Assembly (NCBI RefSeq): GCF_009659535.1
Contig: NZ_VJZZ01000004.1
Location: 248,001-312,000 of the forward strand
DNA from: Aggregicoccus sp. 17bor-14
GTDB lineage: Bacteria > Myxococcota > Myxococcia > Myxococcales > Myxococcaceae
Direction: 5' to 3'
DNA: 64,000 bases
The position numbers and the translations under genes were made by a program. Each line of letters begins with the position of its first letter. The stretch's first letter is position 1. Below are positions 16,522-26,793 of this stretch, in pieces. The notes beneath the pieces were generated by a model. That model saw only the letters and a program-made list of their open reading frames with translations. It made no database searches and was not told where the DNA came from.

Positions 16522-18945
16522 CTACTCGGCCAGGCGCTGGGCGTCCGCGGCGAACTCGCCCTTCGGATCGCGCTTGAGGTACTCCTGCGCCGTGGTGCGG
16601 GCCTTGGCCGCCTGCTTCCCCTCCTTCGCGAGGAAGCTCGCGTAGAAGTAGTAGGCGGGCGCGTAGGACTCGTCCGCGGTGAGCGCCTTCTGGAAGGTCT
16701 CGTCGGCCTTGGCCACGTCTCCCTTGGCCTGCAGCACCCGGCCCAGCTCGGTGAGCGTGGCGGCCACGCGGTCGCCCTGGCCCACGAACTCCCGGCTGGC
16801 CAGCTCGAGCGCCTCCTGGGCCTTCGCCAGCTCGCCGCGCTCGCGGTACACGCTGCCCATGGCGAGCCGCGCCTCGGGGTTCTTCACCTTGGGGTCCAGC
16901 AGCGCGCGGTCGTAGGCGGCGAGCGCCTCGGCCGTCTTGCCCTGGCGCCGGTACGCGTTGCCCAGCATCAGCACCAGCTTGGGGCTGTTGCCCATGGTCT
17001 TGAGCGCGGTGGTGAGCGCCTGCGCGGCCTCGGCCTCGCCGCCGGGCTTGCCCATCAGCGCGCGCGCCAGCTCCACGTGGTACTGGGCGCGGCTGCCGTC
17101 CATCTGGATGGCGCGGCGGATCTCCGCCGCGGCCGCGTCGTACTGGCCCTCGCTCGCGAGGCGGCGGCCCTTGATGACGAGCAGCTCCGGGTTGCTGCGG
17201 TCCAGCGCGAAGCCCGTCTCCTCGCTCTTGAGGACCTCCGCGCGCGCCTGCTCCTTGTCCAGGGGCACGCCGGTGCTCGCGGAGAGCTTCTGCTGGAACT
17301 CGGGCTTGTAGTCCGGCAGGTCGCGGCTGAGGCGCGAGACGAGCAGCGAGCGCGCGAGGTGCGCGGTCGCCAGCTGGCGGGGGCTCGGGGGCGGGTCCGA
17401 GTCGATCAGCGTCTTGAGCATCTTCGCCGCGAGCTCGTAGTTGGGCTGCTCCTGCTCGAGCATCAGCAGGCTGCGGCCGAGCAGCGACGCCGGGTGGTTC
17501 TTCTCGTAGCGCAGCGCGAGGTCGTAGTTCTTCCACGCCTGGCTGTCCTGGCCGCGCCGCAGGTAGAGCGCGCCGAGCGCCGCGTAGATGCGCGCGTCGT
17601 CTGGCGAGAGCTGCTGCGCGCGCTCGAGGCTGTCGCGCGCGCGCTCGAGGTCGCCGGCGTTGGTCTGGATGAGCCCCAGGGTGAGGTAGAGCAGCGGGCT
17701 CGCCTTGTCCTGGGCGTCGAAGGCCTTCACCCGGCCCTCCAGCTCGCCGAGCGCCTCCGAGCCCTTGCCGGCGTAGCTCTTGAGCAGCGCGTCCGCGGCG
17801 TAGAGGTAGCTGCTCACCTCGCCGGACTTCTTGCCCGCCGCGAGGTGCTCCTCGGCGAGCTGGCGCGCGGAGTCGCCGCCGCCGTGCTCACCCCAGCGGA
17901 TGGCGTAGGCGTAGGCGAGGTAGCCGTGGGCGGCGGTGGAGTCCGGGTTCACCTCGAGCGCGTGGTCGGCCGCCTCGGAGGCCTTGCGGTAGCTGTCGTA
18001 GGAGTCGTGCTTCAGCTCCTCGCTCGCCTCGCGCAGGTACTTGGTGAACTTGTAGTTGCGCTGCGCGCTCCAGCGTCCGTAGGCCCAGTAGCCGCCCACC
18101 GAGACGGGCAGCGCCACCATCAGCACCAGCGCCATGGTGCGGCTCGTGGACGAGCGGGCCGGGCGGCGCCGACTGCCGGGCGCGTCGTCGTCGTCCTCCT
18201 CCACCTCGTCGTAGGCCTCCGCCTGCACCCGGGCGACCGGGCGGGGCGCGGGGCGCTGCGGCTGTGCGGCGGCCGGGGCCACCGCGCGCGCGGCGCCCGT
18301 GCTGCTCGTGCGGGGCGCGGCGCCCGTGCTGGAGGAGGCGCTGGAGGAGGCGCTGGAGGAGGCGCTGGCCGACGCAGCGGGCTGCGCCGCGGCGGGCGAG
18401 GGCAGCAGGACGGGAGGAGCGCCCGGCCCGGTGAGGGGTGCGCGGGGCGCTGCGGGGGTGGGCGCGGGAGCCGCGGCGACCGGGGCGGGCGCGGCGACGG
18501 GAGCGGCCGCGGCGCGCGGCGGCTCCACCTGGTGCTGCTCCAGCAGCGCGCGGGTCTCGGGGTCGGCGGGGTCCGCCTCGTAGGCGCGCAGCAGGTTCGC
18601 CCGGCCCGCCTCGGCCTCGCCCGTCTTGAGCTGCAGGGCCCCTGCGAAGCGCAGCGCGTGCTTGTCCGCCGGCTGGACCTGGAGCGCGCCGAGCGCCTCC
18701 TCCAGGGCCTTCTTGTCCTTGCCCTGCTCGGCGTACACGCGGGCGAGCAGCAGGCGCGGGCTCGCGAGCGAGGGATGCGCCTTCACGCCCTTCTTGCAGA
18801 CGACCATCGCCTCCATGAAGCGGCCCATGCCGAGGTACGCCTCGGCGAGCGGCCGGTACGCCTCGGAGGAGGGATCGGAGGCAAAGGCATGCTCGAGCTT
18901 CGCGAGCTCGGCCGGACTCAGCGTCTTGGCGGGCGTGGTGGACAT
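16522..18945 (-). CDS. Large TPR-repeat membrane protein
   Basis: An 807-residue protein of tetratricopeptide repeats. The cytoplasmic N-terminal part (about 1-140) has TPR helices such as YRPLAEAYLGMGRFMEAMVV. A long Pro/Ala/Ser-rich low-complexity linker follows. One membrane helix sits near residues 272-290 (ALVLMVALPVSVGGYWAYG). The rest (about 300-807) is a string of TPRs (ARIYAALGALYLRRGQDSQA, PKLVLMLGNAYRRQGKTAEA) probably in the periplasm. Such proteins serve as protein-interaction platforms; no enzyme domain is seen. It could belong to an envelope, motility or secretion complex, but context does not say which. A tRNA-Ala gene lies divergent upstream. Confidence 0.85.
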   Translation of the reverse strand: MSTTPAKTLSPAELAKLEHAFASDPSSEAYRPLAEAYLGMGRFMEAMVVCKKGVKAHPSLASPRLLLARVYAEQGKDKKALEEALGALQVQPADKHALRFAGALQLKTGEAEAGRANLLRAYEADPADPETRALLEQHQVEPPRAAAAPVAAPAPVAAAPAPTPAAPRAPLTGPGAPPVLLPSPAAAQPAASASASSSASSSASSSTGAAPRTSSTGAARAVAPAAAQPQRPAPRPVARVQAEAYDEVEEDDDDAPGSRRRPARSSTSRTMALVLMVALPVSVGGYWAYGRWSAQRNYKFTKYLREASEELKHDSYDSYRKASEAADHALEVNPDSTAAHGYLAYAYAIRWGEHGGGDSARQLAEEHLAAGKKSGEVSSYLYAADALLKSYAGKGSEALGELEGRVKAFDAQDKASPLLYLTLGLIQTNAGDLERARDSLERAQQLSPDDARIYAALGALYLRRGQDSQAWKNYDLALRYEKNHPASLLGRSLLMLEQEQPNYELAAKMLKTLIDSDPPPSPRQLATAHLARSLLVSRLSRDLPDYKPEFQQKLSASTGVPLDKEQARAEVLKSEETGFALDRSNPELLVIKGRRLASEGQYDAAAAEIRRAIQMDGSRAQYHVELARALMGKPGGEAEAAQALTTALKTMGNSPKLVLMLGNAYRRQGKTAEALAAYDRALLDPKVKNPEARLAMGSVYRERGELAKAQEALELASREFVGQGDRVAATLTELGRVLQAKGDVAKADETFQKALTADESYAPAYYFYASFLAKEGKQAAKARTTAQEYLKRDPKGEFAADAQRLAE

Positions 18946-19173
18946 TGATGACGCAGATGGCGCAGCGATCGGGAGCGCGGGGAGCAGCGTGCAGCAGGCC
19001 CGCGGAAGGTCGCGGGAAAAGAGGATTTTTTATGTCACCCGCGCCCTGCCGCGTCAATTCCGCATGCGGGTGCTGCACATCTCGCCTTGACAGGTGAAAT
19101 GCCGTTGGGTATCTCGCGGTTCCCTTCGACGGACCCAACCCGCCGCAGGACAGCAGCACGCAGTGCCAGTTGT

Positions 19174-19249
<76 letters not shown>

Positions 19250-19250
19250 C

Positions 19251-19305
19251 GCTGAAAATCGAAGGGCCCCAGTGCAAAACACTGGGGCCCTTCGGCTTTT
19301 CAGCG
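19251..19305 (+). terminator. Very strong terminator after tRNA-Ala, nested inverted repeat
   Basis: CGAAGGGCCCCAGTG (19260-19274) pairs with CACTGGGGCCCTTCG (19280-19294), 15 perfect pairs around CAAAA, followed by GCTTTT. Outer arms GCTGAAAA and TTTTCAGC also pair, so it can stop transcription from both sides. Confidence 0.95.
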
Positions 19306-19338
19306 TCGAGCGTTGTGGGCACAAGTGCGTTGCAATGG

Positions 19339-19363
19339 TCGCCCCCTTTGTTATCGGGGGCGA
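19339..19363 (+). promoter_or_regulatory. Hairpin abutting the start codon of the Hsp70 operon
   Basis: TCGCCCCC (19339-19346) pairs perfectly with GGGGGCGA (19356-19363) around a 9-base loop, and the 3' arm ends at the base before ATG 19364. No other ribosome site is visible, so translation start must involve this arm. It could be a translational switch. Confidence 0.6.
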
Positions 19364-19984
19364 ATGACCGAGCAGGCTTCGCTTTCCTTCTTTGCGCGTC
19401 TCTGGCTCGCCTTCCTCTGCTTCTGGCGCGTCCTCGTCTCCCGCCCCTTCGCCCAGGCCGTGCTGCCGGCGAGCCGCGCCTATGACGAGGGCACGCTCGC
19501 GCAGCTGCCCTCAGGCTCCACGCTCCAGCCCAAGGCCGCGCTGCCCGACAAGGCGCCCGCGCCCAAGGCTCCCGCCGCCCCCGTCCGCCCGCCGCCCGAG
19601 AAGGAGCACGCCTCGGGGCTCGCGGTGCTGGGCATGCTGCAGCGCGAGGGCCGCCTCATCGACTTCCTCCAGGAGGACGTGGCCGCCTTCTCGGACGCGG
19701 ACGTGGGCGCCGCCGCGCGCATCGTGCACGAGGGCTGCCGCAAGGTGGTGCAGCAGTACCTCGCGCTCGAGCCGGTGCTGCAGGAGTCGGAGGGGGCGCG
19801 CGTGAGCGTGCCGGTGGGCTTCGATGCGCAGCGCATCCGGCTCACCGGCAACGTGGCCGGCCAGCCCCCGTTCGCCGGCAGCCTCAAGCACCACGGCTGG
19901 GTCACCACCGCGGTGCGCTTCCCGGAGCTGAGCGGCGCGCTGGATGCGCGCGTGCTCGCGCCCGCCGAAGTGGAGCTGCCCTAG
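19364..19984 (+). CDS. DUF2760 protein of the Hsp70 operon
   Basis: A 206-residue protein matching the DUF2760 family, known mainly from genes beside unusual Hsp70s. The N-terminal segment (SFFARLWLAFLCFWRVLVS) is hydrophobic and may anchor it. A Pro/Ala/Lys linker follows, then the conserved domain from SGLAVLGMLQREGRLIDFLQ through FSDADVGAAARIVHEGCRKV to FAGSLKHHGWVTTAVRFPEL. The start at ATG 19364 is chosen because a hairpin ends at it and the upstream codons are non-coding. It lies 33 bases before the first Hsp70 gene. Function unknown; a co-chaperone or membrane-adapter role is inferred only from constant linkage. Confidence 0.82.
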   Translation: MTEQASLSFFARLWLAFLCFWRVLVSRPFAQAVLPASRAYDEGTLAQLPSGSTLQPKAALPDKAPAPKAPAAPVRPPPEKEHASGLAVLGMLQREGRLIDFLQEDVAAFSDADVGAAARIVHEGCRKVVQQYLALEPVLQESEGARVSVPVGFDAQRIRLTGNVAGQPPFAGSLKHHGWVTTAVRFPELSGALDARVLAPAEVELP

Positions 19985-20017
19985 CCCTCCCCTGCCCTTC
20001 AGGAGCCTCCTCCTCCC

Positions 20018-21880
<1,863 letters not shown>

Positions 21881-21892
21881 ACACCCCCGCCC

Positions 21893-24682
21893 ATGCACAT
21901 CGTCGGCATCGACCTGGGCACCACCCACTGCGCCGTCGCGGCGGTGGACCCCTCTCGCGGCGGGGCTTCGGCCCCCGTGCAGGACTTCCCCGTGCAGCAG
22001 CTGGTGGGCCTGGGTGAGGTCGCGCCGCGCAAGCTGCTGCCCTCCACGCTCTATGTCCCGGCCGGCAGCGAGCTCGCGCCCGAGAGCCTGCGCCTTCCCT
22101 GGGGGGAGGAAGTTCCCGTGGTCGGCGAGTTCGCGCGCTGGCAGGGCGCGCGCGTGCCGGGGCGCCTGGTGGCGAGCGCGAAGAGCTGGCTGTGCCACCC
22201 CGGCGTGGACCGCAGCGCGCCCATCCTCCCGTGGGGCGCGGGAGCGGACGTGGCGAAGCTCTCCCCGGTGGAGGCGAGCGCGCTGCTCCTGCGCCACATG
22301 GCGCGCGCGTGGGACGCGGCGCACCCGGACGCGCCGCTCGCGCAGCAGGAGGTGGTGATCACCGTGCCCGCCTCCTTCGACGAGGCGGCGCGCGCGCTCA
22401 CGGTGAGCGCGGCCCGGCGCGCAGGGCTCGAGCGCTTCACCCTGCTCGAGGAGCCGCAGGCGGCCTTCTACGACTTCACCGCGCGACACCGCGCGGACCT
22501 GGCCCAGGCGCTCGCGGGCGTGCGGCTGGTGCTGGTGGTGGACGTGGGCGGCGGCACCACCGACTTCACCCTGGTGCACGCGGGCGTGTCCCCCGAGGGG
22601 CCCATCCTGCGCCGCCTCGCGGTGGGCGAGCACCTGATGCTGGGCGGCGACAACATGGACGCCGCGCTCGCGCGCCGGGTGGAGGAGAAGCTCTCGGCCG
22701 GAGGCCGCCGCCTCGGCGCGACCCAGTGGACGCAGGCGCTGCAGGCCGCGCGCGTGGCGAAGGAGTCGCTGCTGGGCGAGGCGCCCCCCGAGCGCTACGG
22801 CGTGTCGCTCGTGGCCGGGGGAAGCCGGCTGCTGGGTGGGAGCCTCTCCACCGAGCTCACCCGCGAGGAGGTGGAGCAGCTGGTGCTGGACGGCTTCCTG
22901 CCGCGCTCCGCCCCGGACGAGCGCCCGCGGCGCGCGGCGCGCATGGCGCTGCAGGAGCTGGGGCTCCCCTACGCGCAGGACGCGGCCATCACCCGCCACC
23001 TCGCCGCCTTCCTCCAGCAGCACGCGGAGGCGGGCCACGCAGCGCTGGGCGAGCCGCACGCGCCGGGCGCCCTGCCCCGCCCGGATGCCGTGCTGCTCAA
23101 CGGCGGCGTCTTCAACTCGCCGGCCATCACCGAGCGGCTGCTGGACGCGGTGAGCGCGTGGTGGCCGGGCGCGCCGCGCATCCCGCTCCTGCGCCACGAG
23201 TCGCTCGAGCTCGCGGTGGCGCGCGGCGCGGCCTACTACGGGCTGGTGCGCCGCGGCCTGGGCCTGCGCATCGGCGGCGGCGCGGCGCGCGCCTACTACG
23301 TGCGGCTGGAGGCGGCCCCCGGCTCCGGGGACACGCAGCCGCAGGCCCTCTGCCTCATCCCGCGCGGCTTCGAGGAGGGGCAGAGCGTGGAGCTGGGCCA
23401 GCAGCCCTTCACGCTCGCGCTCGGGCGCCCCGTGCAGTTCGCGCTGCTGTCCACCACCTCGGACCGCATCGACAAGCCCGGGGACGTGGTCGCGCTCGCC
23501 GAGGACCTCAAGCCCCTGCCCCCCATCCACACGCTGCTCAAGGGCGCCTCCGGCAAGGCGGCCGAGGTCCCGGTGCACCTGCAGGCCGCGCTCACCGAGA
23601 TAGGCACCCTGGAGCTCTCCTGCGTCTCGGACGTGGCGGACGAGCGCTGGCGGCTCGAGTTCGAGCTGCGCGGGCAGGCCGGCACGCACGAGCTCACCGT
23701 CACCGAGTCCATGCCGGCGCGCTTCGCCGAGGCGAAGGAGGACATCGAGCGCGTCTACGGCAGCAAGCCCCTGCCGGTGGGCCTCAAGGACGTGAAGCAG
23801 CTCACCCGCACGCTCGAGGGCGTGCTGGGCCCGCGCGAGGGCTGGCGCGTGCCAGTGCTGCGCGAGCTGTGGAGCAGCCTCTACGCGGGCGCCTCCAAGC
23901 GCCGCCGCTCGGCGGATCACGAGCGCGTCTTCTTCAGCCTGCTGGGCTACACGCTGCGCCCCGGCTTCGGCTACCCGCTGGACGCCTGGCGCGCCGAGCA
24001 GACCTTCTCCCTCTTCGAGCCGCTGGTGAACGCGCACGCCGAGAAGGCGGTGTGGATCGAGTTCTGGGTGATGTGGCGCCGCATCGCCGGCGGCCTGAGC
24101 GAGGCGCAGCACGCGCGGCTCTACGCCTACCTCGAGCCGCACCTCGCGCGCCGCGTGCCGCCGGAGCTGAAGCCCCAGAAGAACGCGCCGAAGCCCAAAG
24201 GCGTGCAGCCCGAGGGGCTGGACGAGATGGTGCGGCTCGCCGCCTCGCTCGAGCACCTGGAGGCGGCGCAGAAGGAGCAGCTGGGCGGGCACGTCGCCGC
24301 GCGCCTGCGGGCCGAGGCCAGGAGTGGCGGCCCCTGGGCGTGGGCCCTGGGGCGGCTCGGTGCGCGCGTGCCGCTCTACGGCAGCGGCCACAAGGTGGTG
24401 GGGGTCGAGGCCGCCGAGGCCTGGCTCGCGCTGCTGCTGGAGCTGGGGCTGGGGCGCATCGACGGGGCGGCCTTCGCCGCGGCGCAGCTCGCGCGCCTCA
24501 CGGGAGACCGCACGCGCGACCTGGACCCGGCCTTGCGCGAGCGCACGCGCGCGGCCCTCGTCGAGGCGAAGGCCGCGGAGGGCTGGGTGCGGATGGTGAC
24601 CGAGGTGGTGGAGCTCGCAGCGGCGGACGAGGCGCGCGCGCTGGGCGACACGCTGCCCGCCGGCCTGCGGCTGGGCGCCTGA
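21893..24682 (+). CDS. Hsp70-family protein with C-terminal DUF3731 domain
   Basis: A 929-residue second Hsp70 of the same operon. The ATPase half parallels its neighbour: VGIDLGTTHCAVAAV, VVDVGGGTTDFTLV, VLLNGGVFNSPAITERLLD. The beta-sandwich region (IHTLLKGASGKAAEVPVHLQ, ALTEIGTLELSC) follows. The last 340 residues (from about FAEAKEDIERVYGSKPLPVG) form a helical extension matching the DUF3731 type, with EGWRVPVLRELWSSLYAGAS, FFSLLGYTLRPGFGYPLDAW and EFWVMWRRIAGGL. The pair probably arose by duplication, with the long partner gaining a dedicated domain. Its stop is one base from the stop of the convergent zinc-ribbon gene, leaving no room for a terminator. Confidence 0.9.
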   Translation: MHIVGIDLGTTHCAVAAVDPSRGGASAPVQDFPVQQLVGLGEVAPRKLLPSTLYVPAGSELAPESLRLPWGEEVPVVGEFARWQGARVPGRLVASAKSWLCHPGVDRSAPILPWGAGADVAKLSPVEASALLLRHMARAWDAAHPDAPLAQQEVVITVPASFDEAARALTVSAARRAGLERFTLLEEPQAAFYDFTARHRADLAQALAGVRLVLVVDVGGGTTDFTLVHAGVSPEGPILRRLAVGEHLMLGGDNMDAALARRVEEKLSAGGRRLGATQWTQALQAARVAKESLLGEAPPERYGVSLVAGGSRLLGGSLSTELTREEVEQLVLDGFLPRSAPDERPRRAARMALQELGLPYAQDAAITRHLAAFLQQHAEAGHAALGEPHAPGALPRPDAVLLNGGVFNSPAITERLLDAVSAWWPGAPRIPLLRHESLELAVARGAAYYGLVRRGLGLRIGGGAARAYYVRLEAAPGSGDTQPQALCLIPRGFEEGQSVELGQQPFTLALGRPVQFALLSTTSDRIDKPGDVVALAEDLKPLPPIHTLLKGASGKAAEVPVHLQAALTEIGTLELSCVSDVADERWRLEFELRGQAGTHELTVTESMPARFAEAKEDIERVYGSKPLPVGLKDVKQLTRTLEGVLGPREGWRVPVLRELWSSLYAGASKRRRSADHERVFFSLLGYTLRPGFGYPLDAWRAEQTFSLFEPLVNAHAEKAVWIEFWVMWRRIAGGLSEAQHARLYAYLEPHLARRVPPELKPQKNAPKPKGVQPEGLDEMVRLAASLEHLEAAQKEQLGGHVAARLRAEARSGGPWAWALGRLGARVPLYGSGHKVVGVEAAEAWLALLLELGLGRIDGAAFAAAQLARLTGDRTRDLDPALRERTRAALVEAKAAEGWVRMVTEVVELAAADEARALGDTLPAGLRLGA

Positions 24683-24683
24683 G

Positions 24684-25106
24684 CTAGCCCTGCAGCGCCT
24701 GCGCGGGCGCGGGCGGCTCGGGGACGAGCTCGAGGGGCGCGGGCGCAGGCTGCGCGGCCGCCACCACCTGCAGCTCGGGAGTCGCGGCCTCGGCCGCCAC
24801 CGCCAGCTCCGCCGGCGCGCTCGCGGCCGCCTCGGCGCCCGCCTTGGGCTTCTTCGTGCCGGCGCCCGAGCGGCAGCCGCGGCACCAGGGCTGGTTGCGG
24901 ATGGCGCCATCCGCCATCTTGCGCAGGCCGAACTGCGCCAGCGGGCGCAGCGTCTTGCACTTGAGGCACATGAGCGAGATGAGCACCTCGTGCCCGTCCG
25001 CGTCGTAGACGGCGGACTTGCGCCGCTTGCGCGGCTGCCCCGGCTCGCGCGCCGGTGCCTTCTCAGGCGCCGGAGGCGCCATCATCGGGGTGACTTTGTA
25101 AAGCAT
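24684..25106 (-). CDS. Zinc-ribbon-like small protein with Ala/Pro-rich tail
   Basis: A 140-residue protein of unknown function. After a basic segment (REPGQPRKRRKSAVYDADGH) come MCLKCKTLRPLAQFGLRKM and, 12 residues later, PWCRGCRSG. Two CxxC pairs suggest a single zinc ribbon. The rest is a low-complexity Ala/Pro/Glu tail. GGAGGG lies six bases before the ATG. No membrane segment. Possible nucleic-acid-binding or regulatory role, but only the zinc site is visible. Confidence 0.7.
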   Translation of the reverse strand: MLYKVTPMMAPPAPEKAPAREPGQPRKRRKSAVYDADGHEVLISLMCLKCKTLRPLAQFGLRKMADGAIRNQPWCRGCRSGAGTKKPKAGAEAAASAPAELAVAAEAATPELQVVAAAQPAPAPLELVPEPPAPAQALQG

Positions 25107-25241
25107 GTGTTTCCCTCCACTCGCCGCAGCAGCGCGTGCTACCGCCCCGCGGCTTTCGCTTGCGAAAGCTGCCCCAGGCGGACGATCCGGTGCGCGGCGG
25201 CCCTAGAGTATGGACTCGCCCCGACATTGCAAACCGCTCCA

Positions 25242-25266
25242 GGGCCGAAAATTCGGCTCCGGAGCC
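25242..25266. repeat. Double palindrome, similar to one upstream of dnaG
   Basis: Two adjoining palindromes (GCCGAAAATTCGGC and GGCTCCGGAGCC). The 25-base unit matches 4941-4965 at 21 positions. The rest of the 25107-25355 gap has no gene; it should contain the zinc-ribbon gene promoter. Confidence 0.4.
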
Positions 25267-25355
25267 GTTTCACCAGGGATCTCCACGGGTTGCAGTGCGA
25301 AACATTCCTGATCCTGCGAGCGCTGCGGAGCCGATTTCTCGGGCCCCGGCGGCGA

Positions 25356-26612
25356 TCAGGGCGCGGAGCGGCGCCGGCGGCGCTGCAGCAGCACGGCGCT
25401 CAGCGCGAGCAGGGCCGCGCCCGGCACGGAGCTGGAGGTGCAGCTGCAGCTCGTCCCGTCGTCGCCGCCCGGCGGCACGCTGCCGCCGCTGCCCGGGGGC
25501 ACCACCCCGCCGCCGCCGCTGGGGGCGCCCGCGTCCACGGTGCCGCCGTCGCCGCTGCCGGCGTCCGCGCGCGTCGCGAGCGGGGGCGTGAAGGCCTGCG
25601 CGACGGACTGCCACGCGACCAGCTTCGCGTTCTGTGCGCCGCCGCTGTTCGTCCCGTCCACCGCCACCAGCACGCCGCTCGGGTAGCCGCCGTCCGCGGC
25701 GGTGCCCAGCGGGGCGCTGTCGATCGCGAGCGCGAGACTGGTCTCCACCGCGTCGATGCCGCCGTCCGCGGCGATCTGGAAGGTGCCGCGCACGGCGTGC
25801 GGCGGGTCGCGGTCCAGCACGGTGAAGGTGCTCGTGCCCGAGGTGCCGCTCGCGGAGACGAGGTAGCCCCGCCCGTCCTCCAGCGCGTAGAGCGCGAGCC
25901 CCTGCACGGCGCTGCCCAGGGTACCGCCGTCGAGGTCCAGCGCGCTGCCCGCGTCCGAGCCCTCGGGTGCAGCGTCGAAGCGCCACAGCTGCCCGGAGAC
26001 CTCGGCCACGTAGAGCGCCGCCGCCCGCTCGTCCACCGTCACCGCGCGCGCGGGCCCCGGCACGGAGAGGAGGCGGCCCGGGGTGACGGCGATGCCCCCG
26101 TCCAGCTCCGCGCTCAGCTCCAGCTGCTGGAGCTGGCCCAGCTCGTTGCCCACGAAGGCGAAGAAGCGGCCATCCGCGCTGCTCGCGTACAGCTTCACCG
26201 TGCGCACGTTGCCGATGTCGGAGCTCGCGGTGCGCAGCTGCTGCAGGCTCGCGCCGCCGTCCGGCTGGCCCACCACCGCGAAGAGCGAGAGCGCCGGGTC
26301 CACCGCCGCCGCCACCAGCGGCACGGTGGCGGTGCCGAAGCGGAAGCCGTCGTGCACGTCCACGCCGGTGACCACGCCCGAAAAGAACTGGCGGTTGCTC
26401 CCGTTCAGCCCCTGCACGTAGAGCCCGGTGTTGCGGTCCGCGAGCAGCACCAGGCTCTGCTCGGGCCGCGACGGGTTGGGCCAGAAGGCGACGCCGGAGA
26501 CCGCGCCGGTCCCCACGCCGTCCGTCTCGGCGGTGGGCTGCACCTGCAGCTGCGCAGCGGCCGTTCCCGCCAGGAGACACGTCGTCAGCCACACTGCCGA
26601 GCGGATGCGCAC
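25356..26612 (-). CDS. Phytase-like (BPP) beta-propeller surface protein with MYXO-CTERM-like tail
   Basis: A 418-residue exported protein. The signal peptide is WLTTCLLAGTAAAQ. The main domain follows the Bacillus-type beta-propeller phytase pattern: ETDGVGTGAVSGVAFWPNP, LVLLADRNTGLYVQGLNG and VDERAAALYVAEVSGQLWRF. Phytases of this family remove phosphate from inositol hexaphosphate with calcium; whether catalytic residues are intact is not decided here. A Gly/Pro/Asp-rich linker leads to DDGTSCSCTSS, a hydrophobic helix and RRRRR. This has the Cys-plus-helix-plus-Arg layout of the MYXO-CTERM sorting signal, which targets proteins to the myxobacterial cell surface. GTG start with GGAGGG before it. 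Strong taxonomic marker. Confidence 0.85.
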   Translation of the reverse strand: MRIRSAVWLTTCLLAGTAAAQLQVQPTAETDGVGTGAVSGVAFWPNPSRPEQSLVLLADRNTGLYVQGLNGSNRQFFSGVVTGVDVHDGFRFGTATVPLVAAAVDPALSLFAVVGQPDGGASLQQLRTASSDIGNVRTVKLYASSADGRFFAFVGNELGQLQQLELSAELDGGIAVTPGRLLSVPGPARAVTVDERAAALYVAEVSGQLWRFDAAPEGSDAGSALDLDGGTLGSAVQGLALYALEDGRGYLVSASGTSGTSTFTVLDRDPPHAVRGTFQIAADGGIDAVETSLALAIDSAPLGTAADGGYPSGVLVAVDGTNSGGAQNAKLVAWQSVAQAFTPPLATRADAGSGDGGTVDAGAPSGGGGVVPPGSGGSVPPGGDDGTSCSCTSSSVPGAALLALSAVLLQRRRRRSAP

Positions 26613-26793
26613 GCGCTGCCCTCCCTTGGGTCACACCTGTCTAGGGTCGCAGGCGGGTGATCGCAAGCCGGGCGCCGGATGGAGAACGGTTGGCGGGTGG
26701 CGGAGCGTCAGGTAGAAGGCCCTGGCTTCCTCCGCCCGTACAGCCCATGCCCCCCTCCCCCTTCCGCCCCGCCTCTGCTGGAGCCCCCGCGCG

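Noticed and set aside
14614-18948. Open plus-strand frame of 1,444 codons
   Set aside because: It runs antisense to cyoE, the lipoprotein and the TPR gene, all of which have clear motifs. Long antisense frames are expected at this GC content, and its translation is low-complexity Arg/Ala/Gly.
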